A stretch of DNA of 64,000 bases from positions 225,806 to 289,805 of the forward strand of contig LXQE01000125.1 in assembly GCA_003326195.1 (NCBI GenBank). The letters run 5' to 3'. Of this stretch, positions 1 through 8,606 are shown piece by piece. Source of the stretch: Nostoc punctiforme NIES-2108 (GTDB lineage: Bacteria > Cyanobacteriota > Cyanobacteriia > Cyanobacteriales > Nostocaceae). Positions within the stretch are counted from its first letter, which is position 1. Each line of letters opens with the position of its first letter. The position numbers were made by a program, and so were the translations under genes. The notes beneath the pieces were generated by a model that searched no databases, was not told where the DNA came from, and saw only the letters and a program-made list of their open reading frames with translations.

Positions 1-338
1 GGGTGATAAGCATTAGGCGCACCATCAGCATTAATGCTCATCCCTGCTTCATAGAAAAATGCAGATTCTCCATTTGCCTGGAGAATGGGAATTTCACCAA
101 TTTTAAGCACAGTCTTGATAGAAAATTTTGTGACTGGACTCAGAAATTTTTGAGCGACAAAACCTTCTAAAGTTTTTCCTTCAAGAATAGTTGCAACCCT
201 CCACCACTTTTCATGATCCGAATTTTTAATTTTAGATACAATACATCCTTTTGGAAGAGCTGCTATTTGATTAGCTTCATCAATAATCGGTGCTGAACGT
301 ATATTCAAACTATCTGATGTTACTTGAAATTGCTGCAT
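1..338 (-). CDS. SH3-like domain protein, N-terminal part (runs off the window)
   Basis: An open frame of 112 codons starts at ATG 336-338 on the minus strand, behind a GGGAG ribosome site about 5-8 bases upstream, and remains open to the window edge. The N-terminus begins MQQFQVTSDSLNIRSAPI and continues with a KGCIVSK-type strand, a WWRV motif and a GFVAQKFL motif, which is the pattern of bacterial SH3 domains. After about residue 80 a second region with AFFYEAGMSINADGAPNAYH begins, which resembles the start of a glycoside-hydrolase-75-like or related cell-wall domain; this second call is tentative. The C-terminus is not visible. Confidence 0.6.
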   Translation of the reverse strand, partial: MQQFQVTSDSLNIRSAPIIDEANQIAALPKGCIVSKIKNSDHEKWWRVATILEGKTLEGFVAQKFLSPVTKFSIKTVLKIGEIPILQANGESAFFYEAGMSINADGAPNAYH

Positions 339-779
339 AAATTACTCCCAATTTAAAAGTTGAAATCATGGAATTAATAAAAAAACAAATTTTGTGCTAA
401 TGCTATTACTAATATCTAGAACATCTCAAACTCTGATTTTTTTGTGTCACGCCAGCAGCGACAATTGGGAGTCAGCCAGTTGGGCGGGCAATGCCTGATT
501 TCCCTGTGGGGAAACAAGGCAATACAGGTGAAACCCCCCCCGCAACGCACTCTACATCTAAATGTCACTTACTAAATCGCTGGATTTAGATCCCTGACTT
601 CTTACAGACACCCAGAGGGTAGAAGTTGGAAATCTGGGCAGCAATTTTTGCTTGAGGAAGTAACATTCCACCCTATAGACGCTTTTGACTTGACAAAAAA
701 ATTTAAAAAAAGGTGAGTATGCGAACATCTTGGGAACTATAAAAGCAAATCAAATCAGCACAATTTTCAGCTTCCAGCA
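339..779. other. Intergenic region between divergent genes, with repeat remnant
   Basis: This 441-bp gap separates the minus-strand SH3-like gene from the plus-strand kinase gene. At about 575-607 it holds a degenerate copy of a repeat related to the one at 24159-24190 (GGATTTAGATCCCTGACTTCTT). A run of C at 534-541 and several short palindromes are present. No convincing gene or terminator is seen. Confidence 0.4.
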
Positions 780-2987
780 ATGAAGACTCCCTATTTCAGA
801 AAAGCTAAGGCATTCCCATTACAGATTGTTCTTATTGTTCCCTTCCTTATCCAAATTTTTGCAGCGGTCAGTTTAGTAGGTTATTTGTCTTTTAAAAATG
901 GACAAAGAGCAGTTAACGACCTAGCCGAACAGTTGATAGATCGCACCAGCGATCTAGTGGACGAGCATCTGAAGTCTTATCTTTCCATTCCGCAAACCCT
1001 TAATCAGATCAACGCAGATGCTATTCGTAGGGGACTATTGGATGTGGGCGTAGGCAAAGCCAGCCGTAGGCATCGCCAAACCCTTGGCAAGTATTTCTGG
1101 GATCAGATGCAGGCTTATGACCTAACTTATATTGGTATTGGACTAACGACAGGTGAGGGGCTAGGAGCTGCTCGTTATGATGGCAAAACTATTACCATTG
1201 ATGATTGGACTGCCAAGCTTCCCAATAATACTTCCACTTATGCCACAGATAATCAAGGTAATCGAACTCAAATAAATACTCGATGGACTTGGAACAATTT
1301 TACTGAATCTTGGTATACCCAACCCATCGCTGCTGGTAAACCTATTTGGGCAAAGATTGTGACTGCAAATTTTCCAACGGGGCCTTACATCAGCGCCTCT
1401 GCTAGTCGTCCGATTTACGATTCGCAAAATCGCTTATTAGGAATGATTGCAACAGACATTCACCTACTAAAACTCAGCAATTTTTTACGCAGTTTGGATA
1501 TTAGTCAGTCTGGGCAGGTGTTCCTTTTGGAGCGGGATGGCACATTAATTGCCAGTTCCGGTACAGAGAAGCCTTTTGTCGTGGTTAATCAAGAAATCCG
1601 GCGATTGCGAGCGAGCGACAGTTCTGACCCAATAATCCAGAACGTTGCCAGACATTTCCAAACCTCTGGGTTTGGGTCTATCACCCAAGACACAGATTTT
1701 CAACTTCAGGTGGAAGGAAAACGGCATTTTGTAGATATTGTACCTTGGCGTGACAAGTATGGTTTGAATTGGCTGATGGTGGTGAGTGTGCCAGAAAACA
1801 CATTCATGACCCAAGTTAACGCCAACACGCGCACTACCATCGCCCTTTGTTTTGGCGCATTAGTCCTTGCCTCAGTGATGGGCGTGTTTACCTCTCATTG
1901 GATTATCCGCCCGATTTTGCGGCTGAATCAGGCAAGTAAAGCAATGGCATTTGGTAATTTAAGTCAGACAGTAGAAACTAGCGGTATTCGAGAACTTAAT
2001 ACCCTGTCTAACTCTTTCAACCACATGGCAGGACAACTGCATGAATCGTTTACTGCTTTAGAGAAAAGCAAAGGAGAACTAGAAGAACGGGTAGAAGAAC
2101 GCACTACTGAACTTAAAAATGCATTAGGGGAATTGCAGCGTACTCAATCTCAAGTTATTCAAAGTGAAAAAATGTCTAGTCTGGGACAACTAGTGGCTGG
2201 AGTCGCACACGAAATTAATAATCCAGTCAACTTTATTCATGGCAACCTCGCCCATGTGCAGGAATATACCCAGGATTTATTAGCACTGATGCAGTTGTAT
2301 CAGCAATATAATCCCTACCCTGCTGATGAAATTCAAACGGCTGCTGAAGACATCGATTTAGAGTTTTTGCAGTCAGACTTGCCAAAAATGTTGTCTTCGA
2401 TGAGAGTAGGCACCGAGCGCATTCGTCAAATAGTACTGTCGCTGCGGAATTTCTCTCGCATTGATGAAGCGGAATTTAAACGCGTCGATATTCATGAAGG
2501 CATCGATAGTACTTTGATGATTTTGCAGCACCGCCTTAAAGCTAAACCAGAACAACCTGAAATTGAGGTGATTAAAGACTATGGCACTGTACCCCTAGTA
2601 GAATGCTATGCCGGACAACTCAATCAGGTATTTATGAATATTTTAGTCAATGCGATTGATGCCTTAGAAGAAAATAATGCCAAGCTTACCTATCAGGGGA
2701 TAGAGAACAATCCTAGTAGAATTAAGATTCGCACATCGATAGTTAATTCAACTTGGTTAGAAGTTGCGATCGCTGATAACGGAGTCGGTATTTCTAAAGA
2801 ATTTCAGCAACGAATATTCGATCCCTTTTTCACCACCAAACCCATTGGCAAAGGAACCGGAATGGGTATGTCCATCAGCTATCAAATCGTCGCAGAAAAA
2901 CATGGCGGTAAACTGGAGTGTATCTCAACTCCTGGAAAAGGAACCGAGTTTATCATTCAGATTCCTCTGCGGCTCACGAATGGTTGA
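780..2987 (+). CDS. Membrane-bound sensor histidine kinase (dCache-HAMP-HisKA-HATPase)
   Basis: The 735-aa protein has a first membrane segment at about residues 13-38, a long extracytoplasmic dCache-type sensor region to about 350, a second membrane segment at about 352-376, a HAMP linker, and a coiled coil (EELEERVEERTTEL) before the kinase core. The H-box GVAHEINN places the phosphorylated His at residue 477. The ATPase N-box (NILVNAIDAL), G1 (ADNGVGI), F-box (FDPFFTTKP) and G2 (GKGTGMGM) are all present, so it should be active. The insert between the H-box and N-box is typical of large cyanobacterial kinases. No response regulator is adjacent, so the partner is unknown. It is cargo of the nifD element. 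Confidence 0.9.
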   Translation: MKTPYFRKAKAFPLQIVLIVPFLIQIFAAVSLVGYLSFKNGQRAVNDLAEQLIDRTSDLVDEHLKSYLSIPQTLNQINADAIRRGLLDVGVGKASRRHRQTLGKYFWDQMQAYDLTYIGIGLTTGEGLGAARYDGKTITIDDWTAKLPNNTSTYATDNQGNRTQINTRWTWNNFTESWYTQPIAAGKPIWAKIVTANFPTGPYISASASRPIYDSQNRLLGMIATDIHLLKLSNFLRSLDISQSGQVFLLERDGTLIASSGTEKPFVVVNQEIRRLRASDSSDPIIQNVARHFQTSGFGSITQDTDFQLQVEGKRHFVDIVPWRDKYGLNWLMVVSVPENTFMTQVNANTRTTIALCFGALVLASVMGVFTSHWIIRPILRLNQASKAMAFGNLSQTVETSGIRELNTLSNSFNHMAGQLHESFTALEKSKGELEERVEERTTELKNALGELQRTQSQVIQSEKMSSLGQLVAGVAHEINNPVNFIHGNLAHVQEYTQDLLALMQLYQQYNPYPADEIQTAAEDIDLEFLQSDLPKMLSSMRVGTERIRQIVLSLRNFSRIDEAEFKRVDIHEGIDSTLMILQHRLKAKPEQPEIEVIKDYGTVPLVECYAGQLNQVFMNILVNAIDALEENNAKLTYQGIENNPSRIKIRTSIVNSTWLEVAIADNGVGISKEFQQRIFDPFFTTKPIGKGTGMGMSISYQIVAEKHGGKLECISTPGKGTEFIIQIPLRLTNG

Positions 2988-3415
2988 ACTCTGAATTATG
3001 GCTGAGGCTGTGGGGAACAGGAAGATGTAGAGAGTTTTGGATTATACAGCAGATTTTAAGTTGAGGAGGGGTGTACTTCATTGACTTGTCAAGTGCTGTA
3101 AGTAACAATACCTTTGCCAATTTACGAAGCTTGAACAATGCTGTTTAGGGGGAATCACTCTGCATTATCGTAACAGTGCCATTGGTGTAATCGCTTTTTT
3201 TGATAATACACCAACCGCTCTTGTAACTTCGCTGCTATAGATATTGTTCGGTCAAAGGATATCAGAGAATATGTCTATTATGAAGTTTTTTTATTGGTAA
3301 GAGAATATACAATGAAGTTTTTTTATTGGTAAGAGAATATACAATTTTTGAGCGCTAACAGCTTATACAGTTGAACAGATAGTTCAAATCAGTAGTTCTG
3401 TTTGTTAAAAAATCT
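2988..3415. other. Intergenic region with tandem repeat
   Basis: A 428-bp gap with no convincing gene. Its only clear structure is the two-copy 32-bp tandem repeat at 3280-3345, described separately. Confidence 0.4.
3280..3345. repeat. Two-copy 32-bp direct tandem repeat
   Basis: The unit beginning ATGAAGTTTTTTTATTGGTA occurs at 3280-3311 and again at 3312-3343, with two further matching bases. The copies are identical, which suggests recent duplication. It lies about 70 bp upstream of the methyltransferase gene and could affect its promoter region. Confidence 0.9.
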
Positions 3416-4063
3416 ATGCAAATACACCAGGTGATTGAAACCTACGATCAGGGATCGGTGGATTATGACGCAATTATGAAGCGTTACTGGCACATCGAGC
3501 GTGAACCATTAATTGCTTCCTTGCAGCTAAAGCCAGGACAAACTGCCCTCGATGCTGCGGTAGGAACTGGTCTTAATCTTCCAGCCTATCCTGAAGGTGT
3601 AAGTGTCGTCGGTGTCGATCTTTCTGAGAAGATGATGGATGAAGCACGTAAAAAGTCGATATCCGCAGACATTACTTTCAAGGTATCGGATCTCTGCAAT
3701 CTTGATTTTCTTGATAATACTTTTGATGCAGCAGGATCGGGATTTACTCTTTGTGTCGTTAGCGATCCAGTCCGTGCCCTTGCAGAGATCCTGCGAGTTA
3801 CTAAGCCTGGTGCCTTGATTGCCATTCTCGATTACTGCAAATCACAAGATCCAGAGATTCAGAAATGGCAAGAATTAATATCTGATAGTTCTTCACAGCT
3901 AGGCTTCCCAACTGGCAAGATCAAGTGGGATGCATTGATGGATTATGACGAATTGATTTACAATAGCAAGCTTCCCATTGAAGTGCTTGCAGACGATCGC
4001 ATAGAAAGTCAAAACCCGTTTTTATGCGGTTGTCAATTACTGCTTAAAAACGCAAAAGCTTAA
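3416..4063 (+). CDS. Class I SAM-dependent methyltransferase (UbiE-like fold)
   Basis: The 215-aa protein shows SAM-binding motif I as LDAAVGTGLNL at about residues 45-55, and the acidic residue after strand 2 in VVGVDLS (Asp69), followed by a Methyltransf_11-like core (ILRVTKPGALIAILDY). The substrate cannot be read from the sequence. The start was taken as the first ATG, with only a weak ribosome site. It is convergent with the downstream hydrolase and shares a bidirectional hairpin with it. It is cargo in the nifD element. Confidence 0.85.
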   Translation: MQIHQVIETYDQGSVDYDAIMKRYWHIEREPLIASLQLKPGQTALDAAVGTGLNLPAYPEGVSVVGVDLSEKMMDEARKKSISADITFKVSDLCNLDFLDNTFDAAGSGFTLCVVSDPVRALAEILRVTKPGALIAILDYCKSQDPEIQKWQELISDSSSQLGFPTGKIKWDALMDYDELIYNSKLPIEVLADDRIESQNPFLCGCQLLLKNAKA

Positions 4064-4072
4064 AGACTAAAG

Positions 4073-4101
4073 TATCGCACTCTTGTTCAATGAGTGCGAT
4101 A
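4073..4101. terminator. Bidirectional terminator-like hairpin
   Basis: A perfect inverted repeat TATCGCACTC / GAGTGCGATA with a 9-base loop lies between the stop codons of the convergent methyltransferase and dienelactone hydrolase genes. There is no long T-run, so termination is inferred from position and stem strength. Confidence 0.6.
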
Positions 4102-4117
4102 TCTACGACAAGCCGGA

Positions 4118-4915
4118 TCACAAGTTGTTTTGAAACAGTTCTAAAACATGTTGCCAAGCATCAGGAGCAGCTTCTGGGTTATAACTTGGGTGCTGGGCTA
4201 AAAATGGGTATTGGTCCTTGAAGAATCCAGCGAAAAATCCGTGTCCGGCATCGTATCGAAATACACGATGATTTATATGATGTTTCTTTAATTCCGCTTC
4301 AATTTGCTCATTTTCTTCTTGGGAAACTAATGCATCTCTTGTGCCAAAAAATGCATAAATAGTACCTTTAATTTCCGAAGTGCGATTAATGGTTGGAGTC
4401 TCTTCACCATAACTAGCAGTGGTAATCCCGCCACCATAAAACGAAGCTGTGGCTTTGATATTGGGTAAAGTTGCAGCCATATAAGCAACATGACCGCCAA
4501 AACAGAAACCAATCACACCAATCGCATCATCTTTGACATTGGGTAAAGTTTTGAGGTAAGTAATGGTAGCTTGAATATCGCTAAATATCTCTTGATATTT
4601 TACTTGTTGATAGTACTCCAAACCCAACCGATAGGCTTCTGGACTAAACCCAACATCTTCAGCGCTAAAATTAGCCTCAAAACCGGGAGCAGTACGTTGA
4701 TACATCGCCGGGGCGATCGCTATATAACCTTGTTTAGCGATTAGTTCGGTGATATCTCGAATATTACTATTGATGCCAAAAATTTCTGGAAAAACTATAA
4801 CTGCGCCAAAGGTTCCCTTTTGTGATGGTTGAGCTAAGTAAGCATCGATTTTTAAGCCATTGTTAGGTACTTTGACATAGGAAGTGTGAATTTCAACGTT
4901 TGTTGTTTCTACCAT
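4118..4915 (-). CDS. Dienelactone hydrolase family protein
   Basis: The 265-aa alpha/beta-hydrolase has the family's Cys-nucleophile elbow GFCFGGH (Cys138), an acid in FFGTRDAL (Asp194) and a C-terminal His in YDAGHGFF (His225), giving a complete Cys-Asp-His triad. Such enzymes hydrolyse dienelactones or related carboxylic esters and lactones; the physiological substrate here is unknown. The length is normal for the family and there is no signal peptide, so it should be cytoplasmic. It sits on the minus strand within the nifD element. Confidence 0.92.
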   Translation of the reverse strand: MVETTNVEIHTSYVKVPNNGLKIDAYLAQPSQKGTFGAVIVFPEIFGINSNIRDITELIAKQGYIAIAPAMYQRTAPGFEANFSAEDVGFSPEAYRLGLEYYQQVKYQEIFSDIQATITYLKTLPNVKDDAIGVIGFCFGGHVAYMAATLPNIKATASFYGGGITTASYGEETPTINRTSEIKGTIYAFFGTRDALVSQEENEQIEAELKKHHINHRVFRYDAGHGFFAGFFKDQYPFLAQHPSYNPEAAPDAWQHVLELFQNNL

Positions 4916-5234
4916 CTTTGTTTTGGCTGCTTTTATACTAACTCATCTATTTTGACTGTTTTTTGATACCAATGGGTGATGTCTACAACAAGCAAAAACA
5001 CCAAGAGTATTGCTTTACTCAATAGATATGATATTTCCAGAAATTAAGTGTGTGTTAGCCAGAACCTTTTTAGAGGGGTAGTTCTATTACCTGTATCCAT
5101 GCAAATCAGATGAATTTCTAACTTTTGAATAAATGGTATCTCAAACTTCTGGATGATACTAAGGGTTTTTGATTTGTGCGACCTTACATAAGGTAAGCAT
5201 AAAGACTCAAAATTAAGAACCACAAGAAAAAACA
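4916..5234. other. Intergenic region between divergent genes
   Basis: A 319-bp gap between the hydrolase (minus) and the DUF2267 gene (plus), so it should hold two promoters. No recognisable operator, RNA or repeat is seen. Confidence 0.35.
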
Positions 5235-5774
5235 ATGCCCGATCAAAGTTTTAGAACAAACATTCCAGAAGTTGACCCAACGGAGATTGAAGATAATCGA
5301 ACTGCGATCGCTGATGAACATCACTCCTTTCTTGAAAAAGTCATGGTTCGAAGCGGATTTGCAGATTTGTATGACGCAAGAGACTTTACCGAAGTTGTGT
5401 ATCGCGTCATGCGTGACTTAATGACCACAGAAGCAAGCGATCGCGTCGAGGCAGAACTGCATACAGAAGCTATACCTACTGATGAGAAAGCACTCCAGTT
5501 TGAAGTGGCTGAACTCTGGAAAGACACCAATCCGATTGTGAGATTTTTAAGTAAAATCCGTCAACCTTTAAAAGGCCCGGCTCCCATTGGAATTGATTCC
5601 AAGCTATTTCTAACGCGGGTTGCCAATGAAGGCGGGGTTCCAGGATCAGTCGACGCAGAACAGGCAGTTAAAGCGGTATTTTCTGCTACCAAAGACGAAC
5701 TTTCCCCAGAGCGGATTCAGGAGATTGCTGGCGCGCTACCTGATTATGTACGTCAGCTTTGGGAGCAAGCTTAA
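5235..5774 (+). CDS. DUF2267 domain protein
   Basis: The 179-aa soluble protein matches the DUF2267 pattern: a segment with FLEKVMVRSGFADLYDARDF and VYRVMRDLMT at about residues 33-70, then a second helical half with FLTRVANEGGV and VFSATKDELSPERIQEIAGALP at about 125-170. The family is widespread in cyanobacteria and of unknown function. The gene is monocistronic, being followed by a strong terminator. Confidence 0.8.
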   Translation: MPDQSFRTNIPEVDPTEIEDNRTAIADEHHSFLEKVMVRSGFADLYDARDFTEVVYRVMRDLMTTEASDRVEAELHTEAIPTDEKALQFEVAELWKDTNPIVRFLSKIRQPLKGPAPIGIDSKLFLTRVANEGGVPGSVDAEQAVKAVFSATKDELSPERIQEIAGALPDYVRQLWEQA

Positions 5775-5793
5775 TTAGAAGTATAAAAAAGTT

Positions 5794-5832
5794 AAGTCTG
5801 TTTGCGAGTAGCGATCGCAAACAGACTTTTCA
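5794..5832 (+). terminator. Rho-independent terminator after the DUF2267 gene
   Basis: A 14-bp perfect stem, AAGTCTGTTTGCGA pairing with TCGCAAACAGACTT, with a 7-base loop, is followed by a T-rich run. The stem contains a HIP1 palindrome half. Confidence 0.85.
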
Positions 5833-5944
5833 TAGACTTTTCATATAAAAAGTGAAAAGAGACGTGGCAGTACTACATCTCTACAAGGGTTTTGAATAAA
5901 GCATATTTAATTTTTTGATATGTCTATTTATTAATTTACAACTT

Positions 5945-5981
5945 AAATCTGTGACAAAATAATATTGTTGTCTTATAGCCA
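5945..5981. repeat. 37-bp direct repeat, copy 1 (leader of PDDEXK-like gene)
   Basis: The segment starting AAATCTGTGACAAAATAATA and ending TTATAGCCA is repeated exactly at 6676-6712. A second shared block, ACTTATGATTTCTA, follows both copies. The two genes downstream therefore have duplicated leader regions. Confidence 0.9.
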
Positions 5982-6037
5982 GTGTGATGCCGACGGTGAG
6001 CTATACCAATGGTTACGACTTATGATTTCTAGCAATT

Positions 6038-6685
6038 ATGCCTTATAGTCAGTTTACAACTATCAGTAAAGTTAAAGAAGCTTTCGGGTTAAAAACGCAA
6101 GAAGGTGGGCGATTTATTCCTGCTATTGAACCAATTGAAGCATCTGCTACACTGACGGCATATCTTGAAGAAAGTCTGTCACTTGTTTCTTCAGCAAGTG
6201 AAAAAGCGCGTTCCGAAGGAATTATTTACCCAGTATTATTAGAAGTTAGACGAATATTAAATCGCCAAATTAGCTTATTCTCTGGGGAAGATTTTACAGT
6301 TGATGAGGCAGTTGGACTTAATGGAATGTGTGATTTTCTTTTAAGTCGTTCGCCGGAAGTACTAGAAATTGAAGCACCTGCAATTGTGATTGTAGAAGCA
6401 AAAAAAGCAGATTTAAGAACTGGGTTTGGACAATGTATTGCAGAAATGGTTGCAGCACAAAGATTCAACGCCGCAAAAAATCGTCCAGTTGCCGTAATCT
6501 ATGGTTCTATTAGCAGTGGTACACAATGGCGATTCCTGAAGCTGGAGGATAATCTTGTCACTATCGACTTGACGGATTATCCCCTTCCACCTGTGGAACA
6601 AATTCTCGGATTTTTAGTTTGGATGGTTCAAAACAGTGTAGGCATCGCATTGCAGCATGATATGACCTCACAAGCAAATCTGTGA
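6038..6685 (+). CDS. PD-(D/E)XK nuclease-fold hypothetical protein
   Basis: The 215-aa protein belongs to a common cyanobacterial family of unknown role. The region MCDFLL (Asp99) followed by AIVIVEAKK (Glu120, Lys122) fits the D...ExK metal-binding core of the PDDEXK fold, and the following FGQCIAEM helix is also typical. No methylase or specificity gene is adjacent, so a restriction role is not indicated. Its leader is duplicated in front of the next gene. Confidence 0.65.
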   Translation: MPYSQFTTISKVKEAFGLKTQEGGRFIPAIEPIEASATLTAYLEESLSLVSSASEKARSEGIIYPVLLEVRRILNRQISLFSGEDFTVDEAVGLNGMCDFLLSRSPEVLEIEAPAIVIVEAKKADLRTGFGQCIAEMVAAQRFNAAKNRPVAVIYGSISSGTQWRFLKLEDNLVTIDLTDYPLPPVEQILGFLVWMVQNSVGIALQHDMTSQANL

Positions 6686-6712
6686 CAAAATAATATTGTT
6701 GTCTTATAGCCA
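6676..6712. repeat. 37-bp direct repeat, copy 2 (leader of Uma2 gene)
   Basis: Identical to 5945-5981. It covers the last codons of the PDDEXK-like gene and the leader of the Uma2 gene, so part of the copy is translated. Confidence 0.9.
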
Positions 6713-6731
6713 ATGCGATCGCTTACAACTT

Positions 6732-7301
6732 ATGATTTCTACCATCTCGCGCCGCTACAGCTTAGATGAATATCGTGCGATCGAAGAAAAAGCCGAAGGA
6801 CGCAGTGAATATCGAGATGGAGAAATTGTACCCATGCCTGGAGGAACGCTCAAACACAGCCGCATCGGTGGCAATATTTTTGCATTTCTGAAGTTTTTGC
6901 TCCGCGATACTCAATTCGAGCCAATTAACAGCGATTTACGGCTGTGGATTCCTGAACATCGACGCGGAGTATATCCAGATGTAATGGTTTTTGACGGCGA
7001 ACCACAACTAAATGGCGATCGTTTAGATGAAGTCTTGAATCCCACGCTGATTGTTGAAGTTCTATCTCCTTCCACCGCAGATTACGACCGACTCAGTAAA
7101 TTTCGGATGTATCGCTCAATTGAGAGTTTTAGCGAATATTTATTAGTCGAGCAAGATGAACCTTTTGTGGAACGCTATACCAAGCAAGACAAAGGTTGGT
7201 TGCTCAGTGATTTTAGTGGCTTAGAGTTATCTATTTCTTTAGATTCAGTTAGTATTGACTTGCCAATGGCGGAAATTTATCGCGGCGTTGTTTTTGAGTA
7301 A
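6732..7301 (+). CDS. Uma2 family (DUF820) PDDEXK-like protein
   Basis: The 189-aa protein shows the Uma2 pattern: YRDGEIVPMPGGT near residues 27-39, PDVMVF (Asp83), LIVEVLSPST (Glu109) and YDRLSKFRMYRSI with its Lys at 123. The family has a restriction-endonuclease fold and is hugely expanded in cyanobacteria without assigned function. The ATG at 6732 was preferred over an upstream in-frame TTG at 6696, because the TTG lies in the duplicated leader. Confidence 0.9.
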   Translation: MISTISRRYSLDEYRAIEEKAEGRSEYRDGEIVPMPGGTLKHSRIGGNIFAFLKFLLRDTQFEPINSDLRLWIPEHRRGVYPDVMVFDGEPQLNGDRLDEVLNPTLIVEVLSPSTADYDRLSKFRMYRSIESFSEYLLVEQDEPFVERYTKQDKGWLLSDFSGLELSISLDSVSIDLPMAEIYRGVVFE

Positions 7302-7372
7302 AGTAGCTCTAGCTTTTTGCAACAACACACACTATTAAACAGAGATTTTCCTGTCATTACTTATTAGAAAAT

Positions 7373-7708
7373 TCACCCTAAGCCATATTGCGTATATTGA
7401 CGCAGGTAAGATGGCTGTAATCCTAAAACAATATCCTCTCTAAGTACTCCCATCTCAGTCAAATCTTCAGCAATTTGGATATCGGTCATATTATGCTGAA
7501 TCCATATCTTTTCATCTTTGATATCGAGATGTATCACACAATTATAAATTCGGTCATATCCATCCCAACCAATCTCTAGAATCTGGTAATGATCTCGCAC
7601 CGTATCGAATATCAATTGGATTTCAACATCTTCCTCTGAAGGTTGGTAACTGCCATACTTCGTTAGTAAATTTTGAATATATTCACGATACTGGTCTAGC
7701 TTTGCCAT
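7373..7708 (-). CDS. xisI: XisI-like element excision controlling factor
   Basis: The 111-aa protein matches XisI in length and sequence (YREYIQNLLTKYG, QILEIGWDG, WIQHNMTD, DIVLGLQP). In Anabaena, XisI acts with XisH and the recombinase XisF to permit excision of the fdxN element in developing heterocysts; the molecular mechanism is not known. It overlaps the xisH stop by 13 bp, so the two are co-translated. Here the pair lies inside the nifD element, which carries xisA instead, so a role in this element's excision is only a possibility. xisHI pairs also occur away from excision elements. Confidence 0.92.
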   Translation of the reverse strand: MAKLDQYREYIQNLLTKYGSYQPSEEDVEIQLIFDTVRDHYQILEIGWDGYDRIYNCVIHLDIKDEKIWIQHNMTDIQIAEDLTEMGVLREDIVLGLQPSYLRQYTQYGLG

Positions 7709-8112
7709 TGCACAATCACCTCAATCTTTGGATCGTAAACTATCAATTTAACTTGATACTCTTGTACTGAACTTTGGGCAAAGTCTCGGCTAAATAATGA
7801 GCGATAGGTTGAGACTGGAACTGCTAAAAACAAAACTCGTTCTGGCTCCCTGAGTCGCAGAGCTAATCGATAATTGAGAAACTGCCCCAAAGCCGCGTGG
7901 TACTCAAACAGTTCTGAATCCCCCAAAAAACTTTTAATCTCAACAGCAATTTTTTCACTTCCTCGCTCGGCTGCTAATATTTTTTCTGCACCTAAATCGA
8001 CTGACATTTTATCTTTGGCAAACTTAACAACTAGCGGATCATGAGTGATAACCCACCCTTCTTTTTGCAGTCCTCGTTTGACGGCTTCGTGAAAAATGTC
8101 TCTTGCAGACAT
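7696..8112 (-). CDS. xisH: XisH-like element excision controlling factor
   Basis: The 138-aa protein matches XisH, a PDDEXK-fold protein. It begins MSARDIFHEAVKRGLQKEGW, has Asp39 in MSVDLGAEK and Glu58-x-Lys60 in KIAVEIKSF, then FEYHAALGQFLNYR. The ATG at 8112 gives the usual XisH length; an in-frame GTG lies four codons upstream. It is the first gene of an xisH-xisI pair with overlapping ends. Family members are required for fdxN-element excision in Anabaena; whether nuclease activity is used is unknown. Confidence 0.92.
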   Translation of the reverse strand: MSARDIFHEAVKRGLQKEGWVITHDPLVVKFAKDKMSVDLGAEKILAAERGSEKIAVEIKSFLGDSELFEYHAALGQFLNYRLALRLREPERVLFLAVPVSTYRSLFSRDFAQSSVQEYQVKLIVYDPKIEVIVQWQS

Positions 8113-8606
8113 GGACAGAACCACAACCCAATGCCTTTATAATACCGAAGCATTGTCAATCAATGCAATAACGCACCCTACGTGAGGAATGCGATCGCCT
8201 GCTGATATGATCAAGGTGAATTGGGATTTGCGATAACGCTCACTACGGGAGGGATGCGATCGCACACGCCCCAAATATATTTGAAAATATTGCAAGTCCC
8301 TAATCTATATTTTTGTAGGGTGCGTCAGCATTAATTCCTTTTCATCATCCAATAGTTTACTTAGGCTGAGGCACTCTACTTGCGATCGCAGTGTAACAAA
8401 AACCATTGGAGATTTGCTGAAATTCTCTGATGCCGATTAATACGGAAGTTTTTTAAAGTAAAGAATATTAACAGTACTGTATTAAAAAGTGTATATCATG
8501 GCTCTTAGAAAAATAACCTCATAAGTATTACCAAGTCATTGGTCTGGCTCAAATCAAATGCAAATAAGCTCAAACTAACAAACTAAATTCTCTTAAGTAA
8601 TTTGCT
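8113..8606. other. Intergenic region with MITE-like element
   Basis: This 494-bp gap between divergent genes holds the MITE-like inverted repeat element at about 8163-8332 and several HIP1 palindromes. The rest, 8333-8606, is AT-rich and should contain the promoter of the downstream membrane protein gene. No gene was seen. Confidence 0.4.
8163..8332. repeat. MITE-like element with 11-bp terminal inverted repeats
   Basis: ACGCACCCTAC at 8171-8181 is matched by GTAGGGTGCGT at 8315-8325, with GCAT-type bases just outside each. Two internal copies of a short unit, each ending in TGCGATCGC, sit between them. This is the look of small non-coding cyanobacterial repeats. Exact borders are uncertain. 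Confidence 0.6.

Noticed and set aside
341..349. Left copy of the nifD core site
   Set aside because: ATTACTCCC resembles GGATTACTCCG only in part and no nifD coding sequence adjoins it.
5044..5235. 63-codon minus-strand open frame upstream of the DUF2267 gene
   Set aside because: No ribosome site or recognisable features, and it lies in the expected promoter region.
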